NCBI GenBank assembly: GCA_031556065.1
Contig: JAVBTR010000032.1
Coordinates: forward strand, 1-64,000
Length of the DNA: 64,000 bases
Direction of reading: 5' to 3'
Source: JAVBTR01 sp031556065
GTDB taxonomy: Bacteria > Bacillota > Clostridia > Christensenellales > Aristaeellaceae
Positions within the stretch are counted from its first letter, which is position 1; each line of letters begins with the position of its first letter. The notes below the pieces were generated by a model that was given only the letters and a program-made list of their open reading frames with translations, was not told the DNA's origin and did not search any database. Shown here one piece after another: positions 44,165 to 51,730 of this stretch. The translations under genes and the position numbers were made by a program.

Positions 44165-45490
44165 ATGACAGTAATTATCATTATTATTGCCCTTGTTCTA
44201 GTTATAAACTACCCATGGATACTACTGCTCGCGACCATCGCTCTTCTTCTGTTTTTGGTTTTCGGCTTTGTCTCAAAAAGGAACGATGACAAGAAAAAGA
44301 AGCAGGCGGAGCTTTCCGAAGTGCGAAGGGTTCAGCGCGCTTACGCAAAGATAAAGGCAAGTCCCCAGAATCCAAACGACGACTATCCATATACTGATTA
44401 TCGAACCAAGCACGCGCACACAGATTCTTTGGAAAGAGCTTCAAAAATCGTAAGTGTGTTTACTCAAAAATGGTACGATATCGCTTGCGAATCATTTGTT
44501 GTCGTCGATATCGAAACGACTGGATTAAATAAAGAATGTGACCACATTATAGAACTGGCAGCTCTCCGTTACGAGGGGGGCGTCGAGCAAGAAAAATTCA
44601 CAACACTTGTTAAACCACCAATCAGCATACCCTATGATTCTACAGTGATTCACAACATAACAAATGCGATGGTGCAAAATGCGCCTTTTATTTCATCCGT
44701 GATTCCTGCCTTTCTTGACTTCGTTGGCGAATCGCTTCTCGTTGGGCATAATGCGAATTTTGATATTTCCTTTATCGAGATCGCGGCGCGGGAGGCAGGC
44801 TTTGACCCAAAGTGGAACTATATTGACACGATTTCAGTTGCAAAAAGGACGCATCCGGGCTTGATAAATTACAAGCAGCAAACCGTTCTGAGAGCACTAA
44901 ACTACAGCCAGCCAAGCGCACATCGGGCAGAGGACGACGCAAGGGGCTGTGCGCAAATTCTTGTAAACGCACTGATTTGCCTTGCAAAAGGGGAAAGCTT
45001 GCCAGCACTCACGCCCCCGCCAGAAAAGCGTGCAGACCATGATGTTGAGGCGGCGCAATTTCCGTTCCTTACAAAATACGATCTTCCAGAGATTCAGAGC
45101 GCCGGCTATGGTCGATACGAAGCATGCCATGCTTTGAGCGGTTCCGACAAAGATAAAGCAATAGAAGACATCGCGATGGTATGCAAGGCGGCTAGTTTGC
45201 GCGTGGATGTGCAAGATCTCGTATTTTATGCGTCTTCGACAGAGGCCATTGAAAATGATGATTTTACACACCTTACAATCTGCAAGAAAACTGCGTCAGG
45301 GAGAGTGCCCTCTTATCCGCTCCGGCTTTACTTTACTACAAGCGATGATCCTAACCGCCTCAAGAGCTACTACACGGGAGAAATTTTCTACCTAAAAAAC
45401 GGCAATGTTGGAAAATATGTTCTAAACAGATGGAAGCGCCTCAATCGGTTTGAGTTTGACCGCGCTGTTTACAGGGGCAAGATCGGCTAA
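44165..45490 (+). CDS. Membrane-anchored DEDDh exonuclease (DnaQ-like), prophage moron
   Basis: 441 residues. Two close membrane spans (about 3-36) are followed by a charged linker and a DnaQ-type 3'-5' exonuclease domain (about 108-275) with all DEDDh residues: Asp115 and Glu117 in DIETTG, Asp200 in NANFD, His253 and Asp258 in HRAEDD. The last ~160 residues (from SAGYGRYEACHAL) match no family I know. It is on plus, against all surrounding late genes, between tail chaperone and tape measure, with its own promoter, ribosome site and terminator. Likely expressed in the lysogen; defence against other phages is an inference. Confidence 0.9.
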   Translation: MTVIIIIIALVLVINYPWILLLATIALLLFLVFGFVSKRNDDKKKKQAELSEVRRVQRAYAKIKASPQNPNDDYPYTDYRTKHAHTDSLERASKIVSVFTQKWYDIACESFVVVDIETTGLNKECDHIIELAALRYEGGVEQEKFTTLVKPPISIPYDSTVIHNITNAMVQNAPFISSVIPAFLDFVGESLLVGHNANFDISFIEIAAREAGFDPKWNYIDTISVAKRTHPGLINYKQQTVLRALNYSQPSAHRAEDDARGCAQILVNALICLAKGESLPALTPPPEKRADHDVEAAQFPFLTKYDLPEIQSAGYGRYEACHALSGSDKDKAIEDIAMVCKAASLRVDVQDLVFYASSTEAIENDDFTHLTICKKTASGRVPSYPLRLYFTTSDDPNRLKSYYTGEIFYLKNGNVGKYVLNRWKRLNRFEFDRAVYRGKIG

Positions 45491-45517
45491 GTATAAACGG
45501 GAACGCGCATAATGATA

Positions 45518-46159
45518 TCAAACCGCTCCGATTGGGGCGGTTTTCTTGTCTGCTTTTTCCTTTGCCGCCTTCGCCTTTGCGAACCGTTCCGCAACCCGGT
45601 CTTTGGTCTGCTGATTCAATTCTTCAACGGTCATGGCCTTTTTGCCCGTCTCTTTAAGAGCAAACAGCTTGCGCATTTTCAGCAAGTGCGTTTTCTCGTT
45701 CTTGGGCATTCCCGCCAGGTCAGCCGTTCGCCAATACAGGACCCGTTGAACCAACGTATCTTCCGGCAACCCCTCAAACAGTGCCATAAATTCCCACCAA
45801 TGCAAATACTCAACAGTGGCGAGGCTTATGTTATAGGTGGCATAAAAAGCCGCATAGATCAAGTTTGCGTCCTGCTCGAAGTCGAACGCCTTTGGGGTCG
45901 ACCCCTTTACAGGCTGGTCTTTTTCATCCTCCGCGGATACTTTGCCACGCGTGTAAAACCAAACAAGCCCCTCCATTGCTTTTTCCAGGTCGGTAGGGAT
46001 TTCCGGGTATAGCTGGTTTAGCGTGGCTATTGTTTTTTCGGCCTCGCTTGATTCCGTGTCGCTCATGATCAGGTCGACGTTTATCATGTTGCGGAAGTCA
46101 GTAGATAGGGGGATGCCGTCATAGTCCTCCGGCAAACCGTCTATGAGCAGAATGTTCAC
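45518..46159 (-). CDS. Phage tail assembly chaperone, Gp15 family
   Basis: 213 residues, GTG start. Middle part AFDFEQDANLIYAAFYATYN, followed by LHWWEFMALFEGLPEDTLVQRVLYWR, is the signature of the Bacteriophage Gp15 family, the second tail-assembly chaperone encoded before the tape measure. A Lys/Ala-rich tail follows. Its start overlaps the stop of the preceding gene (GTGA). In most phages the tape measure follows at once; here 1.5 kb with the moron intervenes. Confidence 0.87.
   Translation of the reverse strand: MNILLIDGLPEDYDGIPLSTDFRNMINVDLIMSDTESSEAEKTIATLNQLYPEIPTDLEKAMEGLVWFYTRGKVSAEDEKDQPVKGSTPKAFDFEQDANLIYAAFYATYNISLATVEYLHWWEFMALFEGLPEDTLVQRVLYWRTADLAGMPKNEKTHLLKMRKLFALKETGKKAMTVEELNQQTKDRVAERFAKAKAAKEKADKKTAPIGAV
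45520..45544 (+). terminator. Intrinsic terminator of the exonuclease moron
   Basis: AACCGCTCC and GGGGCGGTT pair around a short loop, followed by TTTTCTT. It overlaps the last codons of the converging Gp15 gene. Confidence 0.75.
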
Positions 46160-46533
46160 TGCTTCGCCCTGCGAGTAGCCCGGTTGGGCTTGTACTTTTG
46201 CAGCTTGACGCCGAAGTCTTTGCCGTGAGCTTCCAAGGCTTCGCTCAAAGCATCGTTAATCTCGCTTACCTTGTTAAGGCTCGGATTATTGCCAAGCAGT
46301 TGTTTTGCCACGCCATCGCCAAATGCATCATCAAGGAAGTTGCCGAAAAGACGCAATTCGCCGTTGAGCATGCCGATATAGGCGTCCAAAAAACCTGGAT
46401 CATTTTTATCTAGAACGAGCGGCGGGATTGTGGCGGCCTCGGCTTCCATGTGTTCGCCCGCTTGCTTATAGCGCAATACATCGGAAGGGGAAGTTATATC
46501 AAAATCCAGTTGGATATCATTTACAATAATCAC
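46156..46533 (-). CDS. Phage tail assembly chaperone-like protein (Gp14 position)
   Basis: 125 residues, GTG start with AAGGAGG. Starts MIIVNDIQLDFDITSPSDVL, helical afterwards, with a basic end (KYKPNRATRRAKQ). Size, position after the tube protein and coupling to the Gp15 gene indicate the first tail chaperone. No frameshift site was needed to explain the pair, since the genes use separate starts. Confidence 0.75.
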   Translation of the reverse strand: MIIVNDIQLDFDITSPSDVLRYKQAGEHMEAEAATIPPLVLDKNDPGFLDAYIGMLNGELRLFGNFLDDAFGDGVAKQLLGNNPSLNKVSEINDALSEALEAHGKDFGVKLQKYKPNRATRRAKQ

Positions 46534-46593
46534 ATTGTCCTCCTTAAAGTATGGGGGCGACCACGGAACTTGCCGCAGTCGCCCAGTTGTTGG

Positions 46594-46797
46594 TTATTTC
46601 TTTTCTTTCGCCACTGCGGCGGGTTCGGGGATGGCGGCAATCAGAGGCCGCTTGAAGCGGTTTTCACTGCCAGACAAGTACGCGATGCGCTTTTCATCGG
46701 GCGTGTACCCTTCGTGTGGGTACGTGTCTTTTCCAGCCCGGTAAACCCGGTTACCGTCCTTGTTGTCGGTAAAGCTTGTTAAAACATTGTATTTCAT
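46594..46797 (-). CDS. Phage small protein between tail tube and chaperones
   Basis: 67 residues. MKYNVLTSFTDNKDGNRVYR suggests a small beta-rich domain of the kind found in head-tail or tube accessory proteins; it ends in an Ala/Pro/Lys tail. GGAGGGG is seven bases before ATG 46797. Function unknown. A 7-bp inverted repeat (GGGCGAC, 46555-46584) lies in the gap that follows. Confidence 0.75.
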   Translation of the reverse strand: MKYNVLTSFTDNKDGNRVYRAGKDTYPHEGYTPDEKRIAYLSGSENRFKRPLIAAIPEPAAVAKEKK

Positions 46798-46810
46798 CGT
46801 TTACCCCTCC

Positions 46811-47311
46811 TTACGGCGTTGCCGGTGCGTAATTGTATACGGCGGGTTCGCCTACTGATGTAAGCGTGGCGCTAAAGCTTGCCGTTTCGCCAGCGGCGCC
46901 AGACAGATCATCTTCCACGACAATGGAAACCTTGCCCGTTTCGCCAATGCCTGTCAGTTGGTCAAAATATGCGTAGGGCTTTATCACCTTTTGGCCTTTT
47001 CCAAACTTAAGCGCGTGATCCAGAAGGGCATCCTGGAAAGCGTCCTTGTTGTAGCGGTCGCCATTTACGGTGAAGGCGCGGCTGGTGCCGGTCTTGTTGG
47101 TAACCTGCCCCGTGCGGAGGTATTGCCGATCTTGTGTTTGCGCGGTAAGGGCACCGGAGGCCTCCGTAACACCGGTTTGTGCCAGCAGGTATTGATTCGG
47201 ATCAGTCGCTGTGCCGGAAAAGTCAACGGCCAGAATCATATCGTCAGCGTTGGAAAAACCTTCAAACTCCGGGTCTGGGGTTATGTCTGCCATGTATTCC
47301 TGTAACGTCAT
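46811..47311 (-). CDS. Phage major tail tube protein (TP901-1 type)
   Basis: 166 residues. NADDMILAVDFSGTATDPNQY near the start and RTGQVTNKTGTSRAFTVNGDR, then GKVSIVVEDDLSGAAGETASF match TP901-1-like tail tube proteins. Position between the tail terminator and chaperones agrees. It ends in APATP, similar to the capsid protein end (PPATP). Confidence 0.85.
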   Translation of the reverse strand: MTLQEYMADITPDPEFEGFSNADDMILAVDFSGTATDPNQYLLAQTGVTEASGALTAQTQDRQYLRTGQVTNKTGTSRAFTVNGDRYNKDAFQDALLDHALKFGKGQKVIKPYAYFDQLTGIGETGKVSIVVEDDLSGAAGETASFSATLTSVGEPAVYNYAPATP

Positions 47312-47314
47312 AGT

Positions 47315-47758
47315 TCAATGAACTCCTTTTCTATAATACTCCAATTCGCATTGGATTTGATATTTACCAGCGTTTACATCTGGCTGGTATAGATAGCCGG
47401 ATCCGAGGGCGCGAATGCTTCGCGGGGTCATTCCGTCCGGCAATATTGGAAGGTTCCGCGCGCGAGATTGCTTGCGTAGCCAGTCGGCCAAGGATTCGGT
47501 AAAGCCTGTGTTGGCAATGTTTTGCGCTTCGTCCGGCCCGTAATCGTTTACGCTGCTGATGATAAAGGGGTACCGGCAGCGTGCACCGCCATCAGCGTAG
47601 GCCTGTACAAGTTCGTCCGTGGGGGATGTGCCAATGGCGTATTCAACCCCGGCCTCCTTAGTATCCTCTGGGAGATAGTCAACGTTGAGCCGGTTCCCGG
47701 TCATCAGCGGGCATTTGTCAAAGTAATCAAATAACGCCTGTATAATCGTCGCGCTTAT
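47315..47758 (-). CDS. Phage tail terminator / Minor_capsid_3 family, probable AUA start
   Basis: About 147 residues. NRLNVDYLPEDTKEAGVEYA and SGYLYQPDVNAGKYQIQCELEYY match the Minor_capsid_3/tail terminator family, which normally has ~20 residues before this first motif. The first ATG (47704) would remove them. Upstream in frame are LFDYFDKCPL-type family residues and, nine bases after GGAGG, an ATA codon (47758-47756), which I take as the start; ATT 47746 is an alternative. If neither is used, the gene starts at ATG 47704. Confidence 0.78.
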   Translation of the reverse strand: MSATIIQALFDYFDKCPLMTGNRLNVDYLPEDTKEAGVEYAIGTSPTDELVQAYADGGARCRYPFIISSVNDYGPDEAQNIANTGFTESLADWLRKQSRARNLPILPDGMTPRSIRALGSGYLYQPDVNAGKYQIQCELEYYRKGVH

Positions 47759-47760
47759 TC

Positions 47761-48168
47761 TTAGTCACCTCCCGCCAGACGTGCAGCGCCAGCCTTGATG
47801 CGCTCTTTCTCGGTCGCCTTGCCTCGTTCAAACCACAAGCCGCCTCGATTGGCATTGTATCTTCGCGAAGTCTTTGTCTCGTAATACTGGTACGCAGAAT
47901 ACGGCGCAATGTATTGCACCTCGCCGCTACCAACCGTAGTGCCAAGGGTACCCGATTTTTGAAGCATGCCAGTATCGAATGGCACACGGGCAGAGCAGAA
48001 GCGTAAAACCTCGCTATCCACATACATTTGCGCTTTTGTGAAATTGCCAGTGTACTTCTTGCCAAAGCCATCATTCCACACAAGCTGTGCAGTTGTTTTG
48101 CCATTCTTGGTGGTTGTCGAAATGATCGCGCCGCGCGGCGTTGTGATTGTCAAATTTTTGTTGGCCAT
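47761..48168 (-). CDS. Phage minor capsid / head-tail joining protein (Minor_capsid_2 type)
   Basis: 135 residues. Contains CSARVPFDTGMLQKSGTL and VQYIAPYSAYQYYET, the signature of phage head-tail joining proteins of the Minor_capsid_2/HK97 gp10 type. The ribosome site is weak (AAGGG). Its stop codon overlaps the ribosome site of the next gene. Confidence 0.85.
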   Translation of the reverse strand: MANKNLTITTPRGAIISTTTKNGKTTAQLVWNDGFGKKYTGNFTKAQMYVDSEVLRFCSARVPFDTGMLQKSGTLGTTVGSGEVQYIAPYSAYQYYETKTSRRYNANRGGLWFERGKATEKERIKAGAARLAGGD

Positions 48169-48169
48169 A

Positions 48170-48574
48170 TTATTTCCCTTTAAGCCGCAGATGGGCCAGC
48201 GGGCGAGACAGGTTGTCTATGTGTGTTTCGGTCACGGTAAAACAATCCGTAAACAGCTTGGTTATTTCCGTGATGCCGCTTACAACCTCCGGGCCCTCCC
48301 CAAGCATCACCACATCGCCGTTTTGGGCCGTCCAATGGCCTGCAGGGTCTTGCTGGGAAACATATTCGTCCCGCTGCAAGAAGCCGTCAGGGAGCGAATT
48401 AGCTAGGATTCTGACGCTATACCCGTCGTTGGATGTTAGCCCTTCGCCAGTGGTGACCTTTTGCGACCCTGCCCAGCTTGCGTTGTTGATGATCGTCTTG
48501 GGCCACAAGGTTTGTTTTGTTGCCTTGTCGTATCGTTTGTTGTAAATGGTGATGGTTTGGTCGAATCCAATTAT
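48170..48574 (-). CDS. Phage head-tail connector (Minor_capsid_1 type), probable AUA start
   Basis: 134 residues if started at ATA 48574. FDQTITIYNKRYDKATKQTLW and SWAGSQKVTTGEGL, then LILxxGDVVMLGEGPEVV-like motifs fit the Minor_capsid_1 family. The first usual start in frame (TTG 48508) would delete the conserved N-terminus. GGAGGG lies seven bases before ATA 48574. Upstream, the same frame is open back to a TAG that ends the preceding gene, so readthrough is a second possibility. Confidence 0.75.
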   Translation of the reverse strand: MIGFDQTITIYNKRYDKATKQTLWPKTIINNASWAGSQKVTTGEGLTSNDGYSVRILANSLPDGFLQRDEYVSQQDPAGHWTAQNGDVVMLGEGPEVVSGITEITKLFTDCFTVTETHIDNLSRPLAHLRLKGK

Positions 48575-48586
48575 TCCGCATCCCTC

Positions 48587-48979
48587 CTAGCTGTCGCAGT
48601 TCGTTTGTATTACGCGGGACATGAGATTAAGGGGGCGGCGTAGCCAACGGCGGCAAATGGAAAGGTAAACCGATGCCTCGCTAGATGCGCCGCTGTCTCC
48701 GTATCTGCTTCCATAGCTTATAGAAAACCCGTCATTGCTGATGGAAGAAATGGCACCGGAGCCAACCGGGCTTTGGCTGAATGCACTAATTGCATCAACT
48801 ATCTCGCATTCACAGCGTGAAAGCTGGTCTTGCATGGATTCAGGCGCATTTGCCGCCGCCCCGTAGGTGCTGTTCATAATTTCTTGGTATGCGTCTGGGA
48901 CGTCCCTGTTATATTTGCTTTCCGACAGCTTGCCGCCGTACGTATTTTTGTAGAAGTCGAACGTGCTAAAGGTCTGCAC
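48587..48979 (-). CDS. Phage head-tail connector-like protein
   Basis: 130 residues, GTG start with AAGGAG. MQTFSTFDFYKNTYGGKLSE, then a helical middle (DQLSRCECEIVDAISAFSQS) and a Ser/Gly-rich end. Position right after the capsid protein and helical content fit a gp6/gp8-like adaptor. It ends with TAG that overlaps the ribosome site of the next gene, which is in the same frame. Confidence 0.75.
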   Translation of the reverse strand: MQTFSTFDFYKNTYGGKLSESKYNRDVPDAYQEIMNSTYGAAANAPESMQDQLSRCECEIVDAISAFSQSPVGSGAISSISNDGFSISYGSRYGDSGASSEASVYLSICRRWLRRPLNLMSRVIQTNCDS

Positions 48980-48990
48980 GGTATCACTCC

Positions 48991-49890
48991 TTACGGCGTG
49001 GCGGGCGGCGCGGAGACTTTGACAACGGCCTTTTTGTTGTCGTCGATGATAAACTCACCGGCCTTTCCAGCACCTTGTAAGGCAACGCCGTCAAAGTCCT
49101 CGCTTGGGATGGTGCGAACGGTATTGATACCAGTGAACGCCTTGCCCACGTTTTCAATGTAGGTGTAGGCGGCGTAGACATCGGTGTCGACCGTCAACAT
49201 TGCGTCAGGAATGGGACGAATTAGGAAATCTTTGAAACGAACGATATTGTTAGTATCTACGTTGACGCTGGAATTCTTGCCCGTTACCGTAAGGGGATGG
49301 TCTACGATGGCGTTATACAGCGCGGGGTTGACCGTGGCAATACGGGTGCCGATGGCTTCGATATTGACATAATAGGCATCTAGCGCATTGAACAACGCCA
49401 GAACGTCGGCGGCATCATAGGAAGTCAGTGCTTCGGTGTTCCCGGCAACGCTGGCAATAAAAGCCGCGTGCTTTTGATTGAACAGCCGGGTCTTGGCCTG
49501 TGCTTGCAGCTCGAGACGGTCGGCGGTCGCGGCATCGAGGCTGTTGTTTACCGTGTGGATGTCGATTCCTTCGTGATACGCCCAGTTCCAAGAATACGGA
49601 ACGTCGGTATTGGTGTAGATGATTTCAGTACGCTCACCAAAGCGGTTGCTGTTGCCAGTGCCGGTGCCGAAGGCGACGTTTGCCCCCATGTTGTAGTTGC
49701 CGACAACCACGGGAATGTCGCTAGTCTTTACCGAGAAAGCGGTATCCTTTTCACTCACACCGTCGAGCGCTTCAAGCCCACCGGCGAAAAAGTCGCCGAA
49801 ATAAGATTGAACCGAAAAAACGGCGGCCAGAAGGTCGCGGAACTGCCGTTCATACCTGCGAACGGGGAGATTGTTGTTTTCAGTAGGCAT
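48991..49890 (-). CDS. Phage major capsid protein
   Basis: 299 residues. MPTENNNLPVRRYERQFRDL, GDFFAGGLEALDGV, NRFGERTEIIYTNTDVPYSW and the C-terminal DNKKAVVKV match capsid proteins of A118/Lactococcus-like siphoviruses. It follows the scaffold gene and precedes connectors. AAAGGAG is before ATG 49890. Confidence 0.9.
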   Translation of the reverse strand: MPTENNNLPVRRYERQFRDLLAAVFSVQSYFGDFFAGGLEALDGVSEKDTAFSVKTSDIPVVVGNYNMGANVAFGTGTGNSNRFGERTEIIYTNTDVPYSWNWAYHEGIDIHTVNNSLDAATADRLELQAQAKTRLFNQKHAAFIASVAGNTEALTSYDAADVLALFNALDAYYVNIEAIGTRIATVNPALYNAIVDHPLTVTGKNSSVNVDTNNIVRFKDFLIRPIPDAMLTVDTDVYAAYTYIENVGKAFTGINTVRTIPSEDFDGVALQGAGKAGEFIIDDNKKAVVKVSAPPATP

Positions 49891-49901
49891 AATTTACTCC
49901 T

Positions 49902-50468
49902 TTATTTTTTGTACTTTGCAATTCGCTTGGTGATTTCGTCTTCATCACCGAGCATTGATGTGCTACCCGTACCGGCTGCATACACCGGCGGGCGTTCCGT
50001 TTTTGTGAATGGAAAATCAGCAATAGCCAGATCAAGAGCCGCCTCAAAGCCCGTTTTTTCGTCCGTGTAGCTTTCTGCGAGTTTGATGTACCGGGCCATT
50101 TTGTCAGCAGGAACGCCTTTTCCGAGTGCCGCGATTTGGTGATGCAGGGTTTCGTTCTTGGCTTTCTCGGCGGTCAACGCAGTATCTTTTTCCTGTAACT
50201 GCTGCTCGGGGGTTACCTGTTTCGACTTCCATTCGTTGGTCATCTTGGCGATGGTGTCAGCATCAAGCCCCTGCTGTTGCAGCATGGATTTGAATACTGC
50301 TTCCATCTTCTTTTCCGCTGCATCTACCGCCTTGGCCTCTGCTTTGGATACGATAGAATCTACGTCCACCTGTGCCGCAGGCGCGTGGGCCGTCTGGCTA
50401 GGTGTTTGGGTCGCCGGTGCAGTTGCGGCCTGCGCCGTGGTGCCGTTTGTGGTGGTATTATTCTCCAT
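49902..50468 (-). CDS. Phage scaffold protein (GP20 type)
   Basis: 188 residues from ATG 50468 (AAAGGA upstream). A Thr/Ala/Gln-rich N-terminal part is followed by a coiled coil (about 45-110: AEAKAVDAAEKKMEAVFKSM, EKDTALTAEKAKNETLHHQI) and the C-terminal capsid-binding end with DEDEITKRIAKYKK. Directs procapsid assembly and is then removed. The longer frame to 50561 has no ribosome site. Confidence 0.88.
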   Translation of the reverse strand: MENNTTTNGTTAQAATAPATQTPSQTAHAPAAQVDVDSIVSKAEAKAVDAAEKKMEAVFKSMLQQQGLDADTIAKMTNEWKSKQVTPEQQLQEKDTALTAEKAKNETLHHQIAALGKGVPADKMARYIKLAESYTDEKTGFEAALDLAIADFPFTKTERPPVYAAGTGSTSMLGDEDEITKRIAKYKK

Positions 50469-50561
50469 TGTGAATCCTTTCCCGGCGTTTGCCGTTGCCG
50501 TTTTAGGGCCGTCGCCCGCTAAATTTGTATCGAAAAAGGCCGCCCTCGCGGTCTTGATCAA

Positions 50562-51728
50562 TTAGGCTGAATATTGCGCCCCGGCCCTCTCGCGGAAGTA
50601 GTCCCGTTTAAGCCCGGTTTGCTTGATAAAGCCCCGCTGAATCTCTTGCCAATAAAGCACCTTGTCGTATGCCACCCATGCTGCGTTTGTAAGCGATAGT
50701 TTTTCGACTGCATTCGGTGCCGCATCTGCCGCAATGCCCATGGCATTATCTTCACGCTTCCATCGCCTGATTCGGCGCTCTATGTAGCGTTGATGCTGTG
50801 TAGCGTCGTATAGGCTCATGTTCTTGCCGTTATAGGTAACCGTCTTGCTGTTGTATTCGCGCAGTTTGTCATAGCTATATGCGGGATCTGATAGGCCCTC
50901 AAAGTATGGGAAGAAGCTGTGCCGACAATTCCAACCACACAAGCCGGGGCCTGTACCGTATCCCGTTTCCTGGTAGAAGCTGGGATATTTATCGGATGTA
51001 CCCCTTATTGAAAATATCTTGCCTTGCCATACAGCATGATCAGGTCGTGCGCCATGGTGCGCCGTGGTCTCCACCAAGTCGGTGCCCATTTGCTCAATGT
51101 TGGCTAGCTGCACTTCTGCTGCCGTCTGGTTGACCCCTGTGAGCGTTGCGCGTCTGAAAGCCGCGTCAAGATAGTCCGTGTGATTGGTGGGGTATGTGAT
51201 GGCCTCTATACCGTTGCGCGTTAGGTCTTTTATGCCGTCCTTGATCGCTTGCTGATACGAAAAACCACCAAACGTAAATTGATGATAAGCGCGGTCAAGC
51301 ACCCTCTCAAACTGCCTGGTGGCTGTGTTGGCTGTGGTCTTTGTCAGGTTTTGGTACTCGTCGAGTGTTTTTACAAGCCCTGCGCGTATGATCTGTTGCA
51401 GGTACGCATTTTCGGCAAGCGGGATAGGGGAGTATCCAGCAGCGCGGTATATTTGATCGTCTGTTGAGATAGTGCGCGTTGCAGCCTCGTCAAACAGGTC
51501 TATTAGCTGCTTTTCAGCGACGTTCAGAGCTTCACTTAACCGGGCAATAATGTAATCATGCCCTGCGCCGATGGCCTCGAGCCGATACAATTGCCATTGG
51601 GTGGCGTCGGTTATGCTCCCGCCCTTTGCGATTCGCCGCGCCATATCGTTTATGATATCTTGTTCGGCCTGGGATATGGTCTTTACAATAACGTCCGGCA
51701 GGTCATCAAGTTGGCGAAACGTAAGCAT
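50562..51728 (-). CDS. Phage minor capsid / head morphogenesis protein (Phage_min_cap2)
   Basis: 388 residues. Long helical N-terminal half, then VETTAHHGARPDHAVWQGKI and GLCGWNCRHSFFPYFEGLS, the C-terminal signature of the Phage_min_cap2/Mu gpF-like group. Needed for head assembly and probably ejected or placed at the portal. It starts two bases after the portal stop. Confidence 0.9.
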   Translation of the reverse strand: MLTFRQLDDLPDVIVKTISQAEQDIINDMARRIAKGGSITDATQWQLYRLEAIGAGHDYIIARLSEALNVAEKQLIDLFDEAATRTISTDDQIYRAAGYSPIPLAENAYLQQIIRAGLVKTLDEYQNLTKTTANTATRQFERVLDRAYHQFTFGGFSYQQAIKDGIKDLTRNGIEAITYPTNHTDYLDAAFRRATLTGVNQTAAEVQLANIEQMGTDLVETTAHHGARPDHAVWQGKIFSIRGTSDKYPSFYQETGYGTGPGLCGWNCRHSFFPYFEGLSDPAYSYDKLREYNSKTVTYNGKNMSLYDATQHQRYIERRIRRWKREDNAMGIAADAAPNAVEKLSLTNAAWVAYDKVLYWQEIQRGFIKQTGLKRDYFRERAGAQYSA

Positions 51729-51730
51729 GT

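Noticed and set aside
47727..48104. 125-codon minus-strand frame
   Set aside because: Overlaps the Minor_capsid_2-like gene in another frame; Cys/Arg-rich, no family.
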